Assembly (NCBI RefSeq): GCF_002197815.1
Contig: NZ_NIUB01000023.1
Span: 1 to 64,000, forward strand
DNA: 64,000 nt
DNA from: Pseudomonas oleovorans subsp. oleovorans
Lineage (GTDB): Bacteria > Pseudomonadota > Gammaproteobacteria > Pseudomonadales > Pseudomonadaceae
Direction of reading: 5' to 3'
This document shows positions 19,779 through 29,495 of the stretch, in pieces. Both the position numbers and the translations under genes were made by a program. The notes below the pieces were generated by a model. That model saw only the letters and a list, made by a program, of their open reading frames with translations, searched no databases and was not told where the DNA came from. Position 1 is the first letter of the stretch. Each line of letters begins with the position of its first letter.

Positions 19779-19961
19779 TCAGCTGTTCTTGGTACTCGGT
19801 TGTTGCAGGCGGATCTTTTCCTTGCGCTCGATCTGCACGACCTGGCCGTTGTGCACGGTGATTTCCACCGAGCCAAACTTCAGGCCGTGCAGGGCGGTCT
19901 GGATCTCGCGCAGGATGCTGGCTTCATCCTGGCCTTCGAGGTTTCTCAGCGTCGCGGTCAT
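19779..19961 (-). CDS. oscA: OscA, small protein of sulfur limitation (DUF2292)
   Basis: 60 residues, with ILREIQTALHGLKFGSVEIT and HNGQVVQIERKEKIR. This is the DUF2292/OscA family described in Pseudomonas as required for growth on organosulfur sources and found next to sulfate-uptake genes. GGAG lies 7 bases before the ATG. It is the first gene of the cys operon. No enzymatic function is evident; the beta-strand pattern suggests a small binding or adaptor protein. Confidence 0.9.
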   Translation of the reverse strand: MTATLRNLEGQDEASILREIQTALHGLKFGSVEITVHNGQVVQIERKEKIRLQQPSTKNS

Positions 19962-20206
19962 TTCCAGGCTCCTTGTGAATAGGTCGCCAAGGCGGCGGTA
20001 TGGAGTACCGACGCTGGCGTGGAGCGGATAGTAGAGAGATGGAAATATCCCTAAAAATATTGTTTAAGAACATTTATATGCTTTTTAGAAATATAAGAAG
20101 TGGTCGCCGGAAGCACATTTATGGAATAAGCAAATAAATTCTTATTCTTTTTGTAATCAGTTCATGCTGCCTAGACTGACGCCATTCGATTCAGGGAGGC
20201 GCCGTT
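19962..20206. promoter_or_regulatory. AT-rich divergent promoter region, sulfur-type
   Basis: A strikingly AT-rich stretch (about 20040-20160) divides oscA from the divergent hydrolase. It includes ATAAGCAAATAA at 20126-20137 and TTATTCTTTTTGT at 20142-20154. The second motif is identical to 41817-41829 upstream of lsfA and at a similar distance from the start codon (52 versus 58 bases). The first recurs with one change upstream of sbp2 (47690-47701). CysB control is a reasonable inference, not shown. Confidence 0.55.
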
Positions 20207-20788
20207 GTGGCCAGCGAAGCAATCCGTTATCTGATCCTGCCGGGCTGGCAGGGCTCGTCCGCAGAACACTGGCAAAGCCATTGGCAGCGCAGCCTGCCCA
20301 ACAGCGCGCGGGTCGAGCAGCAGGACTGGCTCAACCCGCAACGCGCGGATTGGGTGGCCGCGCTGAACCAGGCGATTGCCGACGATCCACGCCCGCTTAT
20401 CCTCATCGCCCACAGCCTGGGTTGCGTGACGGTGGCGCACTGGGCGGCGCAGGCGCCGCTCGAACTGCTGCGCCGTGTACGTGGCGCACTGCTGGTGGCG
20501 CCGGCTGATGTGGAACGCCCGGGTTGCCCCGAGCCGCTGCGCAATTTCGCACCGATGCCGCGCGATCTGCTGCCCTTTCCCAGCCTGCTGGTGGGTTCCG
20601 ACAACGACGCAGCGGCCAGCGCCCTGCGCGCGATGGAGCTGGCGCGGGCCTGGGGTAGCGAGGCGGCGATTCTGAGTGGTGCCGGGCATATCAACGTGAA
20701 GTCCGGGCACCGTTACTGGGAGCAGGGCTTCGGCTATCTGTATCGCCTGCAGAGCCGCATTGAGCAGCAGGCGCGGCTGCGCGCCTGA
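20207..20788 (+). CDS. RBBP9/YdeN-type alpha/beta hydrolase
   Basis: 193 residues, short for an alpha/beta hydrolase and typical of the RBBP9/YdeN family. Nucleophile elbow AHSLGC (Ser about 71), GSDND (acid, about 131) and GAGHIN (His about 161) give a complete Ser-Asp-His triad. It starts with GTG behind GGGAGG. It shares the AT-rich upstream region with oscA and may belong to the sulfur response. The substrate is unknown. Confidence 0.85.
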   Translation: MASEAIRYLILPGWQGSSAEHWQSHWQRSLPNSARVEQQDWLNPQRADWVAALNQAIADDPRPLILIAHSLGCVTVAHWAAQAPLELLRRVRGALLVAPADVERPGCPEPLRNFAPMPRDLLPFPSLLVGSDNDAAASALRAMELARAWGSEAAILSGAGHINVKSGHRYWEQGFGYLYRLQSRIEQQARLRA

Positions 20789-20802
20789 TTTTGCACAACT
20801 AG

Positions 20803-20870
20803 GTAGGAGCCAGCTTGCTGGCGATGCTTTTCGTCAGCGGACGCCGGATCGCCGGCAAGCCGGCTCCTAC
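20803..20870. repeat. REP doublet (inverted pair)
   Basis: GTAGGAGCCAGCTTGCTGGC at the left and GCCGGCAAGCCGGCTCCTAC at the right. It is the same family as 14701-14784 in reverse orientation, and sits between the hydrolase and the sigma54-activator-like gene. Confidence 0.8.
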
Positions 20871-20906
20871 GGTTATGCCATTGCGCTTTCTTCCAGGGTG
20901 TCACTC

Positions 20907-21722
20907 GTGCCGAACACGTCATCTCCACTGACCTTCACCGACGCCGACAAAAGTCCACTGAGCATCCGCGCCAAGGCGCTGGTATTCGTCGATGCGCGTT
21001 CGCGCCAGTTGCGCGAGCGTGCCGAAGCCTTGGCGGGCAATGGCCAGCCGTTGCTGATCCTCGGTGAAACCGGCACCGGCAAGGAATTGCTGGCGCGCTA
21101 TATCCATCGCCACAGTGAGCGCGGCGGCCTGTTCGTGGCAGTGAGCTGCGCGGCGCTCAGCCCACAATGGGGCGAGGCCGAGCTGTTCGGCCATGTTGCA
21201 GGCGCCCATGTCGGCGCCGCCAGCAGCCGCGCCGGATGGTTCGGTTCGGCCAATGGCGGCACGCTCTACCTGGATGAGATCGCCGACCTCTCGCGGCCTC
21301 TGCAGAGCAAGCTGCTGGCCGCGCTGGAAACCCGCGAGGTGTATCGCGTCGGCGCCAGTCAGGCGCTGCCGGTGGATGTGCGTCTGCTGGCGGCGAGCAG
21401 CATCGACCTGGCCCGCGCCGTGGCGGCCGGCACTTTCGACGAGCGCCTGTATGCCTATCTGTACGATGGCCAGTTGCTGTTCCCGGCGCTGCGTCAGCGC
21501 GTCGGCGATATTCTGCCGCTGGCCGAATACTTCCTCGGCAAACATGCCTTGCGCCTGGGCCTGACCATTCCGTCGATCAGCCCGGCGGCGCAGGCCGTGC
21601 TGGAGGCGCACCGCTGGCCGGGCAATACCCGCGAGCTGGAGAACGTCATCCACTTCGCCCTGCTGCTGGCCGGTAACGCCGAAATTGGGCCGGAGCATCT
21701 GGAGCTTCCGGGCGTCTCCTAA
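20907..21722 (+). CDS. Sigma54-activator-like AAA+ protein lacking a DNA-binding domain
   Basis: 271 residues, little more than the central AAA+ domain of bacterial enhancer-binding proteins. Walker A GETGTGKE at 53-60, Walker B GTLYLDEIADL at about 118-128, and a sensor II region (HRWPGNTRELENVI) are intact. Two things are odd. The sigma54-contact loop GAFTGA is replaced by GAHVGA (99-104), and the protein ends at LELPGVS, where a Fis-type helix-turn-helix would normally begin. There is no N-terminal sensor domain. It resembles SfnR-type regulators of sulfur metabolism but could hardly activate sigma54 in the standard way. The GTG start is chosen from a weak AGGG. Confidence 0.75.
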   Translation: MPNTSSPLTFTDADKSPLSIRAKALVFVDARSRQLRERAEALAGNGQPLLILGETGTGKELLARYIHRHSERGGLFVAVSCAALSPQWGEAELFGHVAGAHVGAASSRAGWFGSANGGTLYLDEIADLSRPLQSKLLAALETREVYRVGASQALPVDVRLLAASSIDLARAVAAGTFDERLYAYLYDGQLLFPALRQRVGDILPLAEYFLGKHALRLGLTIPSISPAAQAVLEAHRWPGNTRELENVIHFALLLAGNAEIGPEHLELPGVS

Positions 21723-21740
21723 CCGCCCCGGATTGCATCG

Positions 21741-21782
21741 GGCTACGAACCTGCGGTATCTGGCTACGAACCTGCGGTATCT
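21741..21782. repeat. 21-bp perfect tandem duplication
   Basis: GGCTACGAACCTGCGGTATC plus T is present twice, head to tail, in the short gap between the convergent AAA+ gene and modC. It looks like a recent slippage or duplication event in a REP-like remnant (GCATCGGGCTACG). Confidence 0.8.
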
Positions 21783-21802
21783 GCGTGTGATCGGTGCACG
21801 CC

Positions 21803-22930
21803 CTACGGCGCGAGCAGCGACACCGACTTGATCTGCGCCCACAGCGCCTGGCCGGCGTGAATGCCTAACTGATCGAAGGAGTAACGGGTGATTCGCGCCA
21901 GCAGGCGCTGATCGCCGATGCGCAGGGTCAACAGCATCTGCGCGTCCAGCGCCTGCCAGCCATCGACCCGCACCGGCAGCAGGTTGAGCAGGCTGCTGCC
22001 TTCGGCACGTTGCAGGCTGAGGCTGACGTCGCGCGCCTTGATCTTCACCCGCACCGGATGGCCGTCGGGCAACGCCGCGTGAGGCAGGCGCAGGCGCGCT
22101 TTGCTGCCGGGCAGCTGAAGCTCCAGCAGATCGTAGGCGGTATCGTGACCGCAGACCTGGCCGTCGATCACCGCTTCGGCATCGTCCTCGCTGGCGAAGG
22201 GCAGGTCGGGCCGCAGCAGGATGTCCTTGAGCGGGCCGCTGGCGCGTACCTGGCCTTCGTCGAGCAGCACCAGGTGATCGGCCAGGCGCGCCACTTCATC
22301 CGGCGCATGGCTGACGTAGAGCACGGGGATGTCCAGCTCCTCGTGCAGGCGCTGCAGGTAGGGCAGCACTTCCTGCTTGCGCTTGAGATCGAGCGAGGCC
22401 AGCGGCTCGTCCATCAGCAGCAGGCGCGGGCTGGTCACCAGTGCACGGGCGATGCCGACGCGCTGGCGTTCGCCGCCGGATAGCGCCGAGGGCATGCGCT
22501 CGAGCAAATGACCGATACCCAGAAGTTCCAATGCCTGATCCAGCGCCACCCTGCGCTGCGCGGCCGGGATGCGTTTCTGCCCGTATTCCAGATTGCCGCG
22601 CACGCTCAGGTGCGGGAACAGGTTGGCGTCCTGGAACACGTAGCCGATGGCGCGCTTGTGCGCCGGCAGAAAAAAACCACACGCACTGTCCTGCCAGCGC
22701 TCGCCAGCCACCTGCAGATAGCCCTGCTGCGGGCGATCCAGCCCGGCGAAGCAGCGCAGGCAACTGGTCTTGCCCGAGCCGGAATGGCCGAACAGCGCAG
22801 TGACGCCACGCCCGGGCAGGTCGAGGTCGACATCCAGGGTGAAGCCCGGATGCCTGACCAGAAAGCGCGCGCGAATGCGTCCATCGTCTTGGACGGCGGG
22901 TGGCGAGGCCTTGCCGAAACCGAACATCAC
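21803..22930 (-). CDS. modC: Molybdate ABC transporter ATPase
   Basis: 375 residues. Walker A GHSGSGKT at 48-55, signature LSGGERQR (about 150-157), Walker B LLLMDEP, and a C-terminal TOBE/MOP domain (about 300-370) that binds oxyanion. It powers molybdate import through ModB. Its ATG overlaps the modB stop (ATGA), showing translational coupling. Confidence 0.93.
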   Translation of the reverse strand: MMFGFGKASPPAVQDDGRIRARFLVRHPGFTLDVDLDLPGRGVTALFGHSGSGKTSCLRCFAGLDRPQQGYLQVAGERWQDSACGFFLPAHKRAIGYVFQDANLFPHLSVRGNLEYGQKRIPAAQRRVALDQALELLGIGHLLERMPSALSGGERQRVGIARALVTSPRLLLMDEPLASLDLKRKQEVLPYLQRLHEELDIPVLYVSHAPDEVARLADHLVLLDEGQVRASGPLKDILLRPDLPFASEDDAEAVIDGQVCGHDTAYDLLELQLPGSKARLRLPHAALPDGHPVRVKIKARDVSLSLQRAEGSSLLNLLPVRVDGWQALDAQMLLTLRIGDQRLLARITRYSFDQLGIHAGQALWAQIKSVSLLAP

Positions 22931-23607
22931 AGCGCCCTCATCCGCGCATTGCGCCCGCCGTACAACGCCAGCAGAACGATGAAGGAGAACGCCACCATGC
23001 CGCCGGCCAGCCAGTGCGCCTGGGCGTAGTTCATGGTTTCCACGTGGTTGTAGATCTGCACCGACACCACCTGGGTCTTGCCGGGGATATTGCCGCCGAT
23101 CATCAGCACCACGCCGAACTCACCGATGGTATGGGCGAAGCTGAGAATGGCGGCGGTGATGAAGCCGGGGCGGGCCAGCGGCAGCACCACGCTGAAGAAG
23201 CTGTCCCAGGGATTGGCGCGCAGGGTCGCGGCGGCCTCCAGCGGGCCGCGACCAATGGCCTCGAAGGCGTTCTGCAGCGGCTGCACGACGAAGGGCAGGG
23301 AGTAGAAGATCGAACCGATCACCAGACCGGTAAAGGTGAAAGTGAAGGTGCCGAGACCGAGGCTCTGCGTCAGCTGACCGAAGAAACCATTGGGCCCCAT
23401 ACTCACCAGCAGGTAGAAACCGATCACCGTCGGTGGCAGCACCAGCGGCAGCGCCACCACCGCGCCGACCGGGCGCTTGAGCCAGGAGTCGGTGCGCGCC
23501 AGCCACAGGGCAATCGGCGTGCCGATAATCAGCAGCAGCACGGTGGTCAGTGAGGCCAACTCCAGGGTCAGGAGGATGGCGTCGAGGTCACTCTTCGACA
23601 GCGGCAT
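22927..23607 (-). CDS. modB: Molybdate ABC permease
   Basis: 226 residues with about five membrane spans, [17 protein letters not shown], and the EAA loop ([17 protein letters not shown]). It forms the homodimeric channel of ModABC. It follows modA by 54 bp and overlaps modC by 4 bases. Confidence 0.93.
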   Translation of the reverse strand: MPLSKSDLDAILLTLELASLTTVLLLIIGTPIALWLARTDSWLKRPVGAVVALPLVLPPTVIGFYLLVSMGPNGFFGQLTQSLGLGTFTFTFTGLVIGSIFYSLPFVVQPLQNAFEAIGRGPLEAAATLRANPWDSFFSVVLPLARPGFITAAILSFAHTIGEFGVVLMIGGNIPGKTQVVSVQIYNHVETMNYAQAHWLAGGMVAFSFIVLLALYGGRNARMRAL

Positions 23608-23661
23608 GCAGGAATTCCGGAAGTGGAAAGCGTGGCCCGAATGCGATCCGGGCCACGGCTA

Positions 23662-24468
<807 letters not shown>

Positions 24469-24487
24469 TCACGCAGCCATACTACTT

Positions 24488-24511
24488 CGTTATATTTGTT
24501 TGTATATAGCG
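24488..24511. promoter_or_regulatory. ModE-like operator upstream of modA
   Basis: CGTTATAT (24488-24495), 8-base spacer, ATATAGCG (24504-24511): an inverted repeat with one mismatch that matches the CGNTATAT half-site of ModE boxes. It lies 52-76 bp before the modA start, where a molybdate-bound ModE would block transcription. No modE gene is in the window. Confidence 0.7.
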
Positions 24512-24616
24512 ACAGGCGCGATGTACGCCGGTGACTGGCCAAGCCATCATGGCGGGACTCAGGCCGGGGGTAGATGGCGTTGTGCGTGCTGCATCAGGCC
24601 AAACCTGACCTATAAG

Positions 24617-25258
24617 TCAATCCGGCTGAGATCGGCTGCGTCGCCAAACACTGGCCAGCCAGGGTTGCTGGTCGCGTGGCAGGCCGGCGGGGCGGTAGTA
24701 GTGCTCCAGCTCGACGAAACCGGCCGCCGTGAGCCGCGTGCGCCAGCGTTCCAGGTCGTGGTAGCTGCCGTAGCGCGGGCCGTTCCAGCCTTCCTGATTC
24801 TCGCCGCGTGGGTTGGAGCTGAACAACACGCCGCCCGGTTTGAGCGCCGTGTGCAGTTGGCCGAGTACGCGCGGCAGTTCCTGATCCGGCACATGGAACA
24901 GGCTGGCGTTGGCGAAGATGCCGTCGAAATGCCCGGCCGGCAGCTCCAGTTCGAGGAAGCTCTGCTGCCACACCTCGCAGCCGCTGTCGGCACGCGCCAT
25001 GGCGACGAACTCGGCGCAGCCATCCAGGCCGATGGCTTCGTGGCCGAGGCCGCTGAAGGTGCGTAGGTCGCGCCCCGGCCCGCAGCCGAAATCGAGGATG
25101 CGCCAGGGCTTCTCGCCCTCGATATGGCGCAGCAGCGCGGCGATGTTCTGGCTCACGTCATGGTCGCGCGTGCCCTCGCGAAAGTCCTCGGCGCTGCTTT
25201 GGTAGTGGGCCAGGGTGAGAGCGCTGATCTGCGCGAGTTCATCGGGGCTCAGGGGCAT
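24617..25258 (-). CDS. Class I SAM-dependent methyltransferase
   Basis: 213 residues. Motif I ILDFGCGPGRDL (about 54-65), acidic loop AIGLDGC, motif IV GIFANASLFHV, then ALKPGGVLFSSNP. This is the small, soluble Methyltransf_11/25 type. The frame extends 71 codons upstream of the chosen ATG but loses family character there. The substrate cannot be told. Its start lies head to head with the small broken gene at 25424. Confidence 0.85.
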   Translation of the reverse strand: MPLSPDELAQISALTLAHYQSSAEDFREGTRDHDVSQNIAALLRHIEGEKPWRILDFGCGPGRDLRTFSGLGHEAIGLDGCAEFVAMARADSGCEVWQQSFLELELPAGHFDGIFANASLFHVPDQELPRVLGQLHTALKPGGVLFSSNPRGENQEGWNGPRYGSYHDLERWRTRLTAAGFVELEHYYRPAGLPRDQQPWLASVWRRSRSQPD

Positions 25259-25423
25259 GGTGAGGTTCCGGTAAAAGAGCGCATTAAAACCCTTTGGCGG
25301 GGCACACGGCCAGGCCCTTGTTTGGTGGTCAATGAACCTGCGTGCCGCTTGCACAGCCCCATTTCCTGAGGGGTGTAGACCGGCTGTCTGCAGCCGGGCG
25401 CCCACAATCAAGGAGATAACGCG

Positions 25424-25708
25424 ATGGTTACGCACTACAAAGTCTCTGGCCATCTCGCTTGTGGCTCTCATGGTGAAAAGCTGCCCGCCACCACCGAGCT
25501 GGACAAGGTCAAATACCGCAATTGCCGCAAGACCGAAGTGTTCACCGAAGCTTGACGTAACTCACGCAATGCCGCGCGCCGTGCCGTCCGCCGCGAGAAG
25601 GCCGCGCGCGCCGTCAACGACTGGCGCACTTCCTGGGAGGCTCGATTGGCTGCCTTGCCAGGCCCGCAGTGTCTGCCGCGTGGTTTCGGCGACCAGGCAT
25701 TCGTCTAG
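25424..25708 (+). pseudogene. Small zinc-ribbon-like gene interrupted by in-frame TGA
   Basis: A perfect ribosome-binding site (AAGGAGATAACGCG) precedes an ATG and a 43-residue product ending at TGA (25553-25555). Reading straight through that TGA, the same frame continues for 50 more codons to a TAG at 25706 with a convincing arginine-rich protein sequence (RNAARRAVRREKAARAV, then DWRTSWEARLAALPGPQ). The first part has C-G and C-R-N-C spacing like a zinc ribbon, but VKYRNC has Tyr where a fourth Cys is expected. The simplest reading is a 94-codon gene broken by a nonsense mutation. Selenocysteine insertion or readthrough is less likely; I see no obvious SECIS-type hairpin just after the TGA. 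Confidence 0.6.
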
Positions 25709-26055
25709 TGGATATTGGCGGGAGGAATGACCTCCCGTATCCGCCCGCGCTGTCAACACCTGTAGGAGCCGCGCCCCGCGGCGAATGGAGCCGGCAGCTC
25801 ACTATTGCGATACGGCCACATCCGTCTTCGCACCGGCGCGGCGCTCCTACAGTGACCGAACCAGCAGTGGCCGAACCAGGCGCGGCACCCGGCGTTGTCC
25901 AGTAAGGCGCTGGTGTGTGTCTGACGCCTGCGCGCTGACCAGGGCGCGATCTGCGCAACAGCCTGTTCCCGGGTTTGCCCCGTGGCGGAGCATTCCCGTA
26001 GATTGGCCGGCTTACCTCGTCCGGCACTGGCCGGTTCTGCCTCGAGATTTTCGCC
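25709..26055. other. Intergenic region with an inverted REP pair
   Basis: TGTAGGAGCCGCGCCCCGCG at 25761-25780 and its inverted partner GGCGCGGCGCTCCTACA at 25835-25851 bound a 91-bp palindromic element. The short direct repeat (GTGACCGAACCAG, GTGGCCGAACCAG) follows at 25852-25880. The MFS promoter must lie in 25880-26050. No gene is visible. Confidence 0.55.
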
Positions 26056-27300
26056 GTGTCCGCTGCTGTTCCCGCTTCCGTCTATCGCCTGCCCGGTTTC
26101 CTGGCGTTTCTCATCGCTCGCATCGTCGTGGTCTTCGCCGTACAGATCCAGGCCGTTGTGGTGGCCTGGCAGGTCTATGACCTGACCCGCGACCCGCTGT
26201 CGCTGGCCTATGTTGGCCTGGCCCAGTTCATCCCCATGCTGGTGCTGCTGATGCCGGCCGGCGACCTGATCGACCGCTACGACCGCAAGCTGATCCTGAT
26301 GCTCAGCTGGCTGGTCGAGGGGGTGTGCGCGGCAGCGCTGCTGTGGCTGTCGCTGAGCGAGGCGGCGGTCAGTTGGTACTACGCGGTGCTGGTGCTCTAC
26401 GGCTGTGGCCGCGCCTTCACCGGGCCGGCGTTGTCCAGTCTGCTGCCGCAGATCGTGCCGCGTGAGCGCCTGGCCGCGGCCATCGCCGCCAACAGCATGA
26501 TCATGCGCGGCGCGACCATTTCCGGCCCGGTGATCGGCGGTGGCCTGTATGCCATTGGCGGTGGCGGGCTGATCTACTCGGTGTGCCTGGCCTGCTTCCT
26601 CGCCGGCTGCGTGTTGCTGCTGCGGGTGCCGGTACGCTATGCCGAGAAAATGCAGGCACTGGAAGCCACTGCCTGGGCGCGCTTCACCGCCGGTATCCAC
26701 TTTATCCGTACGCGCCCGATCATCCTCGGCACCATCTCGCTGGATCTGTTCGCCGTGCTGCTCGGCGGCGTGATCGCACTGCTGCCCATCTATGCCCAGG
26801 AAGTGCTGGAAGTCGGCCCGACCGGCCTCGGCCTGCTGCGCAGCGCCATGGCTATCGGCGAGGTATCGGTGGGGCTGTACCTGAGCATGAAACCCTTCAA
26901 CCGCAATGTCGGCCTGGTGATGTTCGGCGCGGTGGCGTTATTCGGCGTGGCCAATCTGGTGTTCGCCTTGTCCAGTCTGTTCTGGCTGTCGTTCGCCGCG
27001 CTGGTGGTGGCCGGTGGTGCGGACATGGTGAGCATGTACATCCGCTCATCCCTGGTGCAGTTCTCCACCCCGGACGCCATGCGTGGCCGGGTCAATGCGG
27101 TGAATATGCTGTTTATCGGATCTTCCAACGAACTGGGCGAATTCCGCGCCGGCACCAGCGCCGCCTGGTTCGGCGTGGTGCCGGCAGCGCTGATCGGCTG
27201 CGCCTGCACCCTGATGGTGACGGGCGGCTGGATGCTCGGTTTCAAGAGTCTGCGCCAGGTGAATCGCTTCGAGGATGCTTCGCCGGCGAAGATGGGCTGA
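26056..27300 (+). CDS. MFS transporter, EntS-like
   Basis: 414 residues and about 11-12 membrane spans. GDLIDRYDRKLIL between spans two and three is the MFS motif A. The protein is of the DHA3/EntS drug or siderophore exporter type (PF05977-like): FLIARIVVVFAVQIQAVVVAWQVYDLT and MLFIGSSNELGEFRAG. It starts with GTG and a weak ribosome-binding site. The solitary gene gives no clue to the substrate. Confidence 0.8.
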   Translation: MSAAVPASVYRLPGFLAFLIARIVVVFAVQIQAVVVAWQVYDLTRDPLSLAYVGLAQFIPMLVLLMPAGDLIDRYDRKLILMLSWLVEGVCAAALLWLSLSEAAVSWYYAVLVLYGCGRAFTGPALSSLLPQIVPRERLAAAIAANSMIMRGATISGPVIGGGLYAIGGGGLIYSVCLACFLAGCVLLLRVPVRYAEKMQALEATAWARFTAGIHFIRTRPIILGTISLDLFAVLLGGVIALLPIYAQEVLEVGPTGLGLLRSAMAIGEVSVGLYLSMKPFNRNVGLVMFGAVALFGVANLVFALSSLFWLSFAALVVAGGADMVSMYIRSSLVQFSTPDAMRGRVNAVNMLFIGSSNELGEFRAGTSAAWFGVVPAALIGCACTLMVTGGWMLGFKSLRQVNRFEDASPAKMG

Positions 27301-28023
27301 AGTAGGGCGGCCTCGCTCGCGAAGCGAGCAGCCCGCCAGAGACTGCGGATGTGTGCCGATCAACGACCGTAGGATGGGTAGAGCAACGCGAAATCCATCA
27401 CCGCAATTGCTCTGGGTATTGCTTTGCACTAACCAGCCTAGTTGCTGTTCCGACACGTGGCATGGTGGACAAGCGCCGCATTGTCCACCCTACGCGGCGG
27501 GTATTTCTACGTAGGTTTTCATCCACTGTGGGGCGAGGTTGTCCGGGCTACTTGCTATTCCATCAACGCGAGGCTGTCCACGCTTCGCGAGCAAAATGCC
27601 CTCTCGGTTGTTTGCTCGCGCCAGAGTCGGCTATCCAGGCCTTCCCAAACCCACCCACAAATTCTGTTAACAGCGCTGTGGATAACCTTTGCAAAAGCCC
27701 TCTGCGCCTAGCATTCAAGCGGGTCTCGGCAGGCCGCTCAGTTTTTGCCCAATGACGCTTTGCTGGCGTTATCGTCGGGCGGAATATCGCTTTTAATCAA
27801 TCACTTGGCTCATGTTTTCAACAGCGGGGCAGGGTGCGGGCATGTTGCCGGGTGTCGTGCACAGAATCTGGGGAAAGCGCTGTGGATAAGATGCGGGAAA
27901 ACGCGTCCAGGCCAGGTGAGGCAAGGGCTGCGCTTGGCTGGTGGTTTTTCGTACGCTGTCGCAAGGCTGTCATGTTTCACGGTTATAGTGCCCGGTCGAT
28001 TTATCCGCTGATGGAGCCCTCCG
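27301..28023. other. Long intergenic region with two DnaA-box-like sites
   Basis: 723 bp with no supported gene. It begins with a GC palindrome (CTCGCTCGCGAAGCGAG at 27312-27328) that could end the MFS transcript. It then carries REP-like GTAGGATGG and TCCACCCTACG repeats (27370-27495). AGCGCTGTGGATAA occurs twice, at 27672-27685 and 27876-27889; each includes a perfect DnaA-box complement TGTGGATAA. The chrA promoter should lie near 27960-28010. The two boxes alone do not make an origin. Confidence 0.45.
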
Positions 28024-29358
28024 ATGTCCGATTCGTCTGAACGCCCTGTTCCGGTCAGTCTGCTGCAGGCGTTCTGGTTCTGGCTGAAGCTGGGGTTGAT
28101 CAGTTTCGGTGGGCCGGCGGGGCAGATTTCGATCATGCACCAGGAGTTGGTGGAGAAGCGCCGCTGGTTGTCCGAGCGGCGTTTTCTGCATGCGCTGAAC
28201 TACTGCATGTTGCTGCCCGGGCCGGAGGCGCAGCAGCTGGCCACTTATATTGGCTGGCTGATGCACCGCACCTGGGGCGGGGTGATCGCCGGGGCGCTGT
28301 TCGTGCTGCCGTCGCTGTTGATCCTGATCGTGCTGTCCTGGGTCTATCTGGTGTTCGGCGATGTGCCGTTGGTGGCGGGGATTTTCTATGGCATCAAGCC
28401 GGCGGTGACGGCCATCGTGGTGCAGGCGGCCTGGCGCATTGGCGGGCGGGTGTTGAAGAACGCCTGGCTGTGGGCCATCGCGGCGGCGGCATTCGTGGCC
28501 ATTTTCGCGCTGCAGCTACCGTTCCCGCTGATCGTGCTGGGCGCCGCGCTGGTGGGGTACATCGGCGGGCGACTGGCGCCGCAGCACTTCGCGGTCGGCG
28601 CCGGGCATGGCGAGGCGGGCGGGGCGCATGCGCCGGCGCTGATCGATGACGAAACGCGTCTGGCGCATACCTATTTCCGTTCCAGCCGCCTGGCGTTGAT
28701 TCTGCTGGCCGGCGTGGTGCTCTGGCTGCTGCCCATGGGCCTGTTGACCCTGGCGTTCGGCTGGCAGGGCACGTTGACGCAGATGAGCTGGTTCTTCACC
28801 AAGGCGGCGTTGCTCACCTTCGGCGGTGCCTACGCGGTGCTGCCTTACGTGTACCAGGGCGCCATCGACCACTACGGCTGGCTGACGCCCCGGCAGATGA
28901 TCGATGGCCTGGCCCTCGGCGAGACCACACCGGGGCCGTTGATCATGGTGGTGGCTTTTGTCGCGTTCGTCGGCGCTTACGGCCAGCCGGTGTTCGGTGG
29001 CGATTCGGCCTTCGCCAGCGGTGCGCTGGCGGCGGTGCTGGTTACCTGGTTCACCTTCCTGCCCTCGTTTCTGTTCATCCTCGCCGGCGGGCCTCTGGTG
29101 GAGTCGACCCACGGCCAGTTGAAGTTCACCGCGCCACTGACCGGCATCACCGCCGCCGTGGTCGGGGTGATCCTCAACCTGGCGCTGTTCTTCGGTTATC
29201 ACGTGCTCTGGCCGCAGGGTTTCGCCGGGGCGTTCGATTGGGTATCGGCATTGATTACCCTCGGGGCGGGTGTGGCGTTGCTGGGCTTCAAGCGTGGGGT
29301 GATCGAGACGTTGGTGGCCTGTGCAGCGGTCGGATTGGGGCTGCAGCTTTTTTCTTGA
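28024..29358 (+). CDS. chrA: Chromate transporter (CHR family, long form)
   Basis: 444 residues with two homologous halves, the usual long ChrA. The first half has LGLISFGGPAGQISIMHQELVEKRRWLSERRF and LLPGPEAQQLATYIGW; the second has ALLTFGGAYAVLPYVYQ and LALGETTPGPLIMVVAFVAF. These FGGP and PGP signatures define the family. It exports chromate (a sulfate analogue) from the cytoplasm. The match of substrate shape to the sulfate systems in this window may be coincidence. No chrB-type regulator is adjacent. Confidence 0.9.
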   Translation: MSDSSERPVPVSLLQAFWFWLKLGLISFGGPAGQISIMHQELVEKRRWLSERRFLHALNYCMLLPGPEAQQLATYIGWLMHRTWGGVIAGALFVLPSLLILIVLSWVYLVFGDVPLVAGIFYGIKPAVTAIVVQAAWRIGGRVLKNAWLWAIAAAAFVAIFALQLPFPLIVLGAALVGYIGGRLAPQHFAVGAGHGEAGGAHAPALIDDETRLAHTYFRSSRLALILLAGVVLWLLPMGLLTLAFGWQGTLTQMSWFFTKAALLTFGGAYAVLPYVYQGAIDHYGWLTPRQMIDGLALGETTPGPLIMVVAFVAFVGAYGQPVFGGDSAFASGALAAVLVTWFTFLPSFLFILAGGPLVESTHGQLKFTAPLTGITAAVVGVILNLALFFGYHVLWPQGFAGAFDWVSALITLGAGVALLGFKRGVIETLVACAAVGLGLQLFS

Positions 29359-29495
29359 GCGAGGGTCGGCAGCGCACGGTTTCAAGCGCTGAAGTCGCTG
29401 TAAAAGCCTCGCTGCGCGCCCTGTTTTTTGTCCATACTACCTTCAAAGACGCCTCGCGCCATCTGTATAGCCTCGTGATGAAACCACGCGCCTGG

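Noticed and set aside
25553..25600. Selenocysteine codon
   Set aside because: The residue position aligns with no known selenoprotein family, no clear SECIS-like hairpin follows, and the gene shows another sign of decay (lost Cys).
27672..27889. Replication origin
   Set aside because: Only two DnaA boxes, no AT-rich unwinding region and no dnaA, dnaN, rpmH or parAB neighbours.
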